Shown here one piece after another: positions 58,530-64,000 of a stretch of DNA of 64,000 nucleotides. Within the stretch, counting starts at the first letter, position 1, and each line of letters starts with the position of its first letter. Below the pieces are notes generated by a model. It saw only the letters and a list, made by a program, of their open reading frames with translations. It was not told the DNA's origin and did no database searches. Source of the DNA: UBA6168 sp041741095 (lineage in GTDB: Bacteria > Bacteroidota > Bacteroidia > Chitinophagales > Saprospiraceae); NCBI GenBank assembly GCA_041741095.1, contig JBGSKQ010000020.1, positions 1-64,000 of the forward strand, read 5' to 3'. A program made the position numbers and the translations under genes.

Positions 58530-60983
58530 ATGAATTTGCGAACAGTCTTATCTGTACTATTCCTGTCTTGCCTTTTTTCAACGGCATTTGCTTCAAAAGA
58601 AACTGGTAAAATCACTGGAAAAGTCCTTGACAACGAGGGCAAACCGCTTCCCTACGCCAATGTTTTGCTCTACGCCATGAAGGACAGCACCCTTATGAAA
58701 GCCGAATACACCGAAGACGACGGCTCTTTTGAACTGCTCAACATCGGGGCTGGCGAATACTGGATCAACGTCAGTTTTGTAGGCTTGCCTGAACACAATT
58801 CGCAGTCGTTCACCATGACCACGGGCCAGGAATTCACCCTACCCGACATCAAACTTTCCAGCAAGGGCCTTGACCTGTCCGAAGTGACCGTTACCGCCCG
58901 CAAGCCCATCGTGGAAGTGCATCCCGACAAAACAGTCTTCAACGTGGAGGGCAGCATCAATGCCACAGGCAGCACGGCAATGGAGTTGCTCCGCAAAGCG
59001 CCCGGCGTGGTGGTGGACAACAACGACAACATTATCCTCAGCGGCAAAAACGGCGTACGGATTTACATTGACGGCAAACCGAGCCAACTGAGCAACACCG
59101 ACCTGGCCGCCTACCTGCGCACCATCCAATCGAGCGACATCGCCACCATCGAAGTCATCACCAACCCCAGCGCCAAATGGGACGCAGAGGGCAATGCGGG
59201 CATCATCAACATCCGCATGAAAAAAGACCAGCGGCTCGGTGGCAACGGCACGCTGAATCTCGGATATGGGCGTGGCGACTTCAACAACTACAACGGCTCC
59301 ATCAGCGGCAACTATCGCAATAAAAACCTGAATACCTTCGGCAGCTACAGCTACAACGACGGCCACGGCAGCAACGTTTTTAACCTTTACCGGGAACAAA
59401 TCGGACTGGTGTACGACCAGCAAAACAAAGGCGACAACGAAGATCAATCCCATAATTTCAAGCTGGGCAGCGACTTTTTCCTGAACGGCAAAAACACGAT
59501 AGGTTTCCTGGTAAACGGCTACCAGGGCGAATATACCGGCATGGAAAACAGCCACATGAAAATCAGCCAGATAGGCTCTTCGGTGGTGGACAGTTCGCTC
59601 ATTGCTATGAGTGATCACATTGGCAAAAGACAGAACTACAATTTCAACCTGAATTACCGTTTTGACAATGGAAAAGGTGTGATTTGGAACATGGACGCCG
59701 ACTACGGCTTCTTCGACAACGACAACGAGAATTTTAATCCAAACCGCATATATACGGGCAATGGTGGCGTTGGAAGCGAACTATTGAGCGAAGAGATTTT
59801 TAGAAATTTCGGCCCTACCAATATTAATATTTATACTTTCAAAGTGGACCACGAACGGCCTTTGTTCAAAGGGCAACTGAGCACGGGTGCCAAGTTCAGC
59901 TACGTGAACACCGACAACGACTTCCGCTTTTACAATGTCATCAACAACGAAGACGTGCTGGATATTGACCGTTCCAACCACTTTGTTTATGATGAAAACG
60001 TGAATGCACTCTATGCCAACTATTCCCGCCAATTGGGCAAATTCGGCTTCCAGGCTGGCTTGCGGGTAGAGCAGACGGTTTCGGAGGGCGATTTGGAGGC
60101 CATGAAAGAAACCAACGACCAGAACGTGAAAAGGGATTACCTCGACTTTTTCCCTTCGGCTGGCATCACTTATCAGGCCAATCAAATCAATACTTTCCAA
60201 TTGACTTACAGCCGCCGCATTGACCGCCCATCGTACCAGGATTTGAACCCTTTTGAGGGGCGTTTGGACAAGTTGACCTACCAAAAAGGGAACCCTTTCC
60301 TCAATCCGCAATACACGAACAGTGTGCAACTGAACCACACGTTTAAATACATGTACAACACCTCGCTCAGTTACAGCCGCAGTACCGATTTGATGACGCA
60401 GTTGACCTTCATTGACGACAGGGATTCGAGCGCCAGTTTCATCACCAATGAAAACCTGGGCGAGCAAAGCAATATCAGCCTGACTTTCAGTGCCCCCATC
60501 ACTGTTTCAAAATGGTGGAACGTATATACCAATATTTCGGGCTACCGCACCCACAACCAAGGTACCTTTCCCGATGGCTACGAAGTGGATCTGACGGTGT
60601 ATGCCTTTAATTTTTATGCACAAAATACCTTCACGCTGCCGCTTGGCTTGACGGCGGAACTTTCTGGCTGGTATGCCTCGCCTGCCGTGTGGGGTGGCAC
60701 CTTTGAAACTGAGTCCATGTGGAGCGTGGATGCAGGTTTGCAGAAGAAGTTTTTACAGGATAAAATCACCGTGAAAGCTACCGTCAGCGACCTTTTCAAA
60801 ACCAACAAATGGGATAGCGAAAGCTTTTTCGGGCCGCTGTATATGCGGGCCTCCGGTGGTTGGGACAGCCGCCGCTTCCGCATCAATTTGACCTACAATT
60901 TCGGCAACCAACAAGTGACGGCTTCTCGCCGCCGCAGCACGGGTTTGGAAGACGAAAAGAACAGGGTGAAAAGTGGGAATTGA
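58530..60983 (+). CDS. TonB-dependent receptor-like outer-membrane beta-barrel protein
   Basis: 817 residues. Signal peptide 1-21. Carboxypeptidase-regulatory-like domain (about 25-110; GKITGKVLDNEGKPLPYANVLLY), plug domain (about 120-225; ELLRKAPGVVVDNNDNIILSGKNGVRIYIDGKPSQL, IEVITNPSAKWDAEGNAGIINI) and a 22-strand-type barrel in the outer-membrane barrel family 3 (LNLGYGRGDFNNYNGSISG..., FQLTYSRRIDRPSYQDLNPF). It ends ...GLEDEKNRVKSGN rather than in a classical terminal Phe. No SusD gene lies beside it, so its substrate is open; this subgroup is often linked to peptide or metal uptake or surface export. Single gene with its own promoter. Confidence 0.88.
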   Translation: MNLRTVLSVLFLSCLFSTAFASKETGKITGKVLDNEGKPLPYANVLLYAMKDSTLMKAEYTEDDGSFELLNIGAGEYWINVSFVGLPEHNSQSFTMTTGQEFTLPDIKLSSKGLDLSEVTVTARKPIVEVHPDKTVFNVEGSINATGSTAMELLRKAPGVVVDNNDNIILSGKNGVRIYIDGKPSQLSNTDLAAYLRTIQSSDIATIEVITNPSAKWDAEGNAGIINIRMKKDQRLGGNGTLNLGYGRGDFNNYNGSISGNYRNKNLNTFGSYSYNDGHGSNVFNLYREQIGLVYDQQNKGDNEDQSHNFKLGSDFFLNGKNTIGFLVNGYQGEYTGMENSHMKISQIGSSVVDSSLIAMSDHIGKRQNYNFNLNYRFDNGKGVIWNMDADYGFFDNDNENFNPNRIYTGNGGVGSELLSEEIFRNFGPTNINIYTFKVDHERPLFKGQLSTGAKFSYVNTDNDFRFYNVINNEDVLDIDRSNHFVYDENVNALYANYSRQLGKFGFQAGLRVEQTVSEGDLEAMKETNDQNVKRDYLDFFPSAGITYQANQINTFQLTYSRRIDRPSYQDLNPFEGRLDKLTYQKGNPFLNPQYTNSVQLNHTFKYMYNTSLSYSRSTDLMTQLTFIDDRDSSASFITNENLGEQSNISLTFSAPITVSKWWNVYTNISGYRTHNQGTFPDGYEVDLTVYAFNFYAQNTFTLPLGLTAELSGWYASPAVWGGTFETESMWSVDAGLQKKFLQDKITVKATVSDLFKTNKWDSESFFGPLYMRASGGWDSRRFRINLTYNFGNQQVTASRRRSTGLEDEKNRVKSGN

Positions 60984-61008
60984 GAAGGTGCTTATAGAGG
61001 TTGCTTTT

Positions 61009-61078
61009 GTGTTTGTGTGCTTAAGTATTTGTGTGTTTGAGAGGCTGCAAACACACAAACACTTAAGCACACAAACAC
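61009..61078. repeat. 31-bp inverted repeat made of GTTTGTGT words
   Basis: Arms 61009-61039 and 61048-61078 pair at 30 of 31 positions with an 8-base loop; the arm is made of GTGTTTGTGTG words around CTTAAG. It lies 25 bp after the stop of the barrel gene and is the fifth word hairpin outside genes. Confidence 0.85.
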
Positions 61079-61134
61079 CCTCCTTCATTGGATTTATCAA
61101 ACAACTCTTTATTTAAAAAGGTAAACGCAAACGA

Positions 61135-61172
61135 AATGGCCGCCTTGAATTGTCAGGGCGGCCATTTTATTT
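61135..61172 (+). terminator. Terminator between convergent genes
   Basis: AAATGGCCGCC / GGCGGCCATTT with an 11-base loop, followed by TATTTTTAG. It serves the plus-strand barrel gene, or both directions. Confidence 0.75.
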
Positions 61173-61196
61173 TTAGTCAAAAAATTGGCCCAACCA

Positions 61197-61481
61197 CTAT
61201 TGCGATTGGTCAACTGCCAAATCCGTTTCCTTCAGGTTGTTGATGGTAAACACCACAGAGTTGACGATTTGATTGAGCAGCAAATCGGCATCGCTAAAAG
61301 GGATCAAGCTTTTTTGAAGGGCCTTGTTGATGCGGTTGGAACGCTCGTGGGCGATGATGATTTCATCGTAAGCTTCGCAATCGGGGCGCAACTGGCTTTT
61401 CAGAAACAGCAGCGCATCTATCAGGTCGGAAACCAATAAGTTTTTGGAAGCTATTTTAAGTTGGGTAAGCTTTTGAGACAT
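61197..61481 (-). CDS. Small EAD11-like helical protein
   Basis: 94 residues, all helical. The pattern LLVSDLIDALLFLKSQL...YDEIIIAHERSNRINKALQKSLIPFSDADLLLNQIVNSVVFTINNL fits effector-associated domain 11 (EAD11), a small death-fold-like or helical adaptor that in multicellular and filamentous bacteria brings effectors and sensors together in immunity-like conflict systems. Here it stands alone without a fused effector. It lies 54 bp behind the gene at 61535-61966, which has a similar segment, so they form a pair. The assignment is by eye. Confidence 0.55.
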   Translation of the reverse strand: MSQKLTQLKIASKNLLVSDLIDALLFLKSQLRPDCEAYDEIIIAHERSNRINKALQKSLIPFSDADLLLNQIVNSVVFTINNLKETDLAVDQSQ

Positions 61482-61497
61482 AGGAGCAGTGTTTGGG

Positions 61498-61532
61498 AGG
61501 CCAGAGGTCTAAATACCTCAGACCTCTGGCCT
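61498..61532. repeat. Perfect 13-bp inverted repeat between the two EAD11-like genes
   Basis: AGGCCAGAGGTCT and AGACCTCTGGCCT with a 9-base loop, right after the stop at 61535. No T-tract. Confidence 0.7.
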
Positions 61533-61534
61533 TC

Positions 61535-61966
61535 TTAATAAGCCTCTTCGATGCCAATGTTGTCGCCACTGACACCGAGGATTTTGCCCAGGGATTTGAC
61601 CAGGGCCTTCTTTTTTTCGTCGTTCAAACCCAGGGATGTGTCCAGGATGAGGTTGACGTCCTTTTTCTCTTTAAAAGTCACTTTGAGGCTGTTGCGTTCC
61701 TCCAGGTTGTCAATCAATTCCTGGATTTCGAACATCAGGCTGCTTCGCTTGGTCCTGGCGAACATGGGATCAATGCTGTTGGCTTTGAGGTGGTTGTCGA
61801 GATACTGGATGTTGTCCTTTATCTTTTCGATTTTTTCCACCTCCGGGCCAAGTTTGTTGTCCACGGCCAATTTGTGCAGATCCTTCAAGGCCGAATAGGC
61901 CCTGCCGTCTTCCACGAGTTTTCTCAGCCGCCCGAATTCGAGCGCTTTATGGTTTACCGTAGCCAT
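61535..61966 (-). CDS. EAD11-like protein with extra C-terminal domain
   Basis: 143 residues. The first 95 residues (LRKLVEDGRAYSALKDLHKLAVDNKLGPEVEKI...RTKRSSLMFEIQELIDNL) follow the EAD11 helix pattern; the last 45 (LKVTFKEKKDVNLILDTSLGLNDEKKKALVKSLGKIL) form an additional alpha/beta segment. It may be an adaptor, or regulatory partner of the gene at 61197. A candidate -7 box TATATTTG lies at 61998-62005. No effector or NTPase gene is close by in the window. Confidence 0.55.
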   Translation of the reverse strand: MATVNHKALEFGRLRKLVEDGRAYSALKDLHKLAVDNKLGPEVEKIEKIKDNIQYLDNHLKANSIDPMFARTKRSSLMFEIQELIDNLEERNSLKVTFKEKKDVNLILDTSLGLNDEKKKALVKSLGKILGVSGDNIGIEEAY

Positions 61967-62090
61967 AAATTCTGTTTTTAATGGTGCTTTTAAGAGACAA
62001 ATATAATCCTTCCAGAGTTCAAAAATTGGCGGGTATTTTTAATTTGTTGGGTAAAACATTTTGATTGGACAGCTTTCCGTGCATATCGGC

Positions 62091-62558
62091 TCAATCCTTC
62101 ATGGCTTCTTCAATGACCGCCCAAGTGTCCCAGATATTTTTTAGCAATGGTTTGAAGGTAGCAGAATCCGGCCCTTTTTCAAACTCTCCGAATAGGTAAT
62201 GCATCTCGCCCCTATGCTCAGGGTATTTTTGCAAATAAGGGATCATTTGCAGCCAAGCTTGCCGATGGGCTTCAAATGCCGCAGAGAATTTTAAAGGGCA
62301 CGTGGTATAATCAATCCATTGCAGGCCATCGGCATACTGTTGGATGGCTATAGCCAACGGAAGAGTTTCACAGGCGTGGTTGCGTACTTTGCCAAGCGAG
62401 TCGTCCAAAGCTATGGCATTTTCTATACAAGTTTGTAAGATAGAAGATTCTGCCTGTGGATTTTGCAGATTGGATCGTTGCCTATTCACCCCACAGCCAC
62501 TAAAGAAATGTAAAGCGAAAATAGCCAGCAAAAACCAATGAAGAGAAAAATGGTGCAT
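62091..62558 (-). CDS. Small lipoprotein of unknown function
   Basis: 155 residues with a lipoprotein signal peptide: FLLAIFALHFFSGC, with Cys about 22 as the likely lipidated residue. The mature part is helical and contains the two Cys (QTCIENAIAL, HACETLPLAI) and a Trp/Tyr-rich segment (YADGLQWIDYTTC). No family recognised. Flanked by single genes. Confidence 0.7.
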   Translation of the reverse strand: MHHFSLHWFLLAIFALHFFSGCGVNRQRSNLQNPQAESSILQTCIENAIALDDSLGKVRNHACETLPLAIAIQQYADGLQWIDYTTCPLKFSAAFEAHRQAWLQMIPYLQKYPEHRGEMHYLFGEFEKGPDSATFKPLLKNIWDTWAVIEEAMKD

Positions 62559-62619
62559 CGGACGAATATTAACTATAATAAAATGTTTATATCAAATAGC
62601 TCGAGAATGGATACAAGGC

Positions 62620-62844
62620 TTACAAGTCCCGCATGTCCTCCTCCATTTTCTTCCGTAAACTCAATGGGCGCATGTCCGTCCACACCTCCTTGATATAATC
62701 AAGGCATTCCTGTTTGGTGCCTTGTTTGCCGGCGTCGTTCCAACCGAGTGCATTTTCCCGGTCAGCGGGCCAGATGCTGTACTGTTCTTCGTGGTTGACT
62801 ACTACTTTGTAAATGGTATTGTCTTCATTATCATCCCAGGCCAT
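62620..62844 (-). CDS. MbtH-like protein
   Basis: 74 residues with the full family signature: VVNHEEQYSIWP, GWNDAGKQGTKQECLDYI, EVWTDMRPLSLR. The three Trp residues and NxEEQYS motif are present. MbtH proteins bind and activate adenylation domains of non-ribosomal peptide synthetases. No such synthetase is within the window, so it is an orphan serving an enzyme elsewhere. A -7 box TAAATTTG lies at 62899-62906, 55 bp before the start. Confidence 0.92.
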   Translation of the reverse strand: MAWDDNEDNTIYKVVVNHEEQYSIWPADRENALGWNDAGKQGTKQECLDYIKEVWTDMRPLSLRKKMEEDMRDL

Positions 62845-63019
62845 GTTTTGAAAATTTTAAATGTGAAAGGTGGATGTGCCGATGGTGCTTTTACCCGCCA
62901 AATTTATAAATCAAAGAAGAATGTAATCCTCGGGAGCTTCGGTTTTTCACGGCTTTCGTTTACTTTTATTTATTTTAAAACATTCAATGTTGCAGTAACT
63001 TCAAGGTACTTGTTTCAAC

Positions 63020-63733
63020 ATGAAAATCCTTCCCTTTTTTCTTTTGCTGTTTTTGGCCGATAGGGTAGTGGCGCAAGCCTTACCAAGTCGCAAAACCATT
63101 TACCTCATCCCCGGCCAGGGCTCGGATGGGCGGCTGTTTCAGCAGTTGGATGTATCTGGTTTTGAAACCAAAATCCTTGAATTCCCAATTCCTGGAAAAA
63201 AAGATGATATGGCCGCTTTTGCTAAAAAAATGGCCTCACAAATTGACACCACTGGGCGGTTTTCCATCATTGGCGTCTCTCTCGGCGGCATGGTGGCGGT
63301 CGAAATGGGAAAGTTCCTGCGACCGGAAGAAATCATCCTCATAGCCAGCGCCAAAACAAAGGATGAACTGCCCCGCTACAGCAGGTTTTTTAAAAAAGTA
63401 CCGGTGCACAGGATTTTGGGCGGACGCTTTTACAAGTTTTGGACTTTTCTGTTGCAGCCGCTTTGGGAGCCAATGGACAAAAATTCCCAGAAAACCTGGC
63501 GGGATATGTTGCGCAAAAAAGACCCCAAATTCATGAAAAGGGCCGTGCGCTGCATCATCGAATGGGACAATGCTAGCTATGGCGACAATGTATTTCATAT
63601 CCACGGCACCAAGGACAGAACCATCCGCTACAAGCGTGTAAATGCAGATTTCACCGTGCATGGCGGCACACATGTGATGACGATGACGAGCGCAGCGGAG
63701 ATTTCGGAAGTGATCAAGAAAGTATTAAAATGA
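63020..63733 (+). CDS. Secreted alpha/beta hydrolase
   Basis: 237 residues. Signal peptide 1-19 (FFLLLFLADRVVAQ). Alpha/beta-hydrolase fold with oxyanion loop IPGQGSDGR, nucleophile Ser in GVSLGGMVAVEM (G-x-S-x-G), acid Asp in HIHGTKDRTI and catalytic His in HGGTHVM. It could be an esterase or lipase-like enzyme; the substrate is not visible. It is 29 bp upstream of the next gene and may be co-transcribed with it. Confidence 0.8.
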   Translation: MKILPFFLLLFLADRVVAQALPSRKTIYLIPGQGSDGRLFQQLDVSGFETKILEFPIPGKKDDMAAFAKKMASQIDTTGRFSIIGVSLGGMVAVEMGKFLRPEEIILIASAKTKDELPRYSRFFKKVPVHRILGGRFYKFWTFLLQPLWEPMDKNSQKTWRDMLRKKDPKFMKRAVRCIIEWDNASYGDNVFHIHGTKDRTIRYKRVNADFTVHGGTHVMTMTSAAEISEVIKKVLK

Positions 63734-63762
63734 CGCCCTAATTTTACCCCAAAACCTGACGC

Positions 63763-64000
63763 ATGAAATACCTTCTTCTTTCGCTGTTTTGTTTGGCCCA
63801 GTGGTCGCTATTTGCCCAATCCAATCTCCTCCACGACTACAATGCCCGCCGTATTTCTACCACCCGCACGGGCATGGTAGTCCTCGGCGGCTGGGGCACG
63901 GCCAACCTGCTGGGCGGCGGCATCCTCGCTGCCACGGGCGAGGGCGAGGCCAAATATTTTCACCAAATGAACGCTGCCTGGGGCGGCGTGAACCTGGGCA
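63763..64000 (+). CDS. DUF6992-like membrane protein, truncated by the window edge
   Basis: The ATG at 63763 opens a signal peptide (MKYLLLSLFCLAQWSLFAQ), and the frame is open to the end (79 codons). The stretch TRTGMVVLGGWGTANLLGGGILAATGEGEAKYFHQMNAAWGGVNLG looks like the conserved start of a small membrane protein family (DUF6992) with the FHQMNA.W..VN motif. The rest lies outside. Confidence 0.65.
   Translation, partial: MKYLLLSLFCLAQWSLFAQSNLLHDYNARRISTTRTGMVVLGGWGTANLLGGGILAATGEGEAKYFHQMNAAWGGVNLG

Overview
The window reads as a chromosome fragment of a Bacteroidota bacterium, most likely of the Saprospiria/Chitinophagia side. Evidence: hybrid two-component systems (HTCS), TonB-linked outer-membrane barrel, SprB-, HYR-, GEVED- and Calx-beta-type giant surface proteins, a type IX secretion (T9SS) type-A tail, promoters with the Bacteroidota -7 box TAnnTTTG, and few Shine-Dalgarno sites. 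No rRNA, tRNA or CRISPR was found.

Layout. 1-2002: 3'-truncated HYR adhesin (minus). 2.2-31 kb (almost all minus): a regulated lectin/toxin-like island. The cassette 'HTCS -> secreted lectin protein(s) -> LuxR-type pseudo-response regulator' occurs three times (11.6-2.2 kb, 18.8-11.8 kb, 27.8-18.9 kb). Four secreted proteins share a helical, strongly hydrophobic core and a C-terminal tandem beta-sandwich; the last sandwich carries what I recognise as a cholesterol-dependent cytolysin (CDC) domain-4 signature, including an undecapeptide of the intermedilysin type and a GTTL loop. They differ in the N-terminal recognition module (bulb lectin twice, beta-trefoil, FG-GAP propeller). Two more ricin-type proteins follow at 28.6-30.8 kb, one with a leukocidin-like C-terminal half. 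31-36.7 kb: a conventional LuxR-type response regulator and a propeller histidine kinase, with two UPF0175/DUF3368 toxin-antitoxin-like pairs around the kinase. 36.7-41.1 kb: operon of a papain-like and a caspase-like protease. 41.5-56.4 kb (plus): three giant surface proteins. 56.5-64 kb: small membrane protein, a MITE, CotH-like protein, TonB-type barrel, two small EAD11-like proteins, lipoprotein, MbtH, alpha/beta hydrolase and a truncated membrane protein.

How it may work together (inference): each HTCS senses a ligand in the periplasm and activates the downstream lectin/toxin-like gene through phased direct repeats in its promoter; the LuxR-type proteins, whose phospho-acceptor Asp is Glu, would act as phosphorylation-independent regulators. 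The set looks like exported glycan-targeted membrane-active proteins, as might serve predation or interaction with eukaryotes.

A second layer is a dense population of hairpins. Between genes they sit at equivalent places in the three cassettes but are built from different short 'words' (often heptads). Within genes they lie in frame at domain joints of the HTCS and regulator proteins, at the same joints in different paralogs but with unrelated sequence. Two genes look damaged: a one-base frameshift in the second HTCS and a nonsense codon in a DUF1016 nuclease gene; sequencing error is not excluded.
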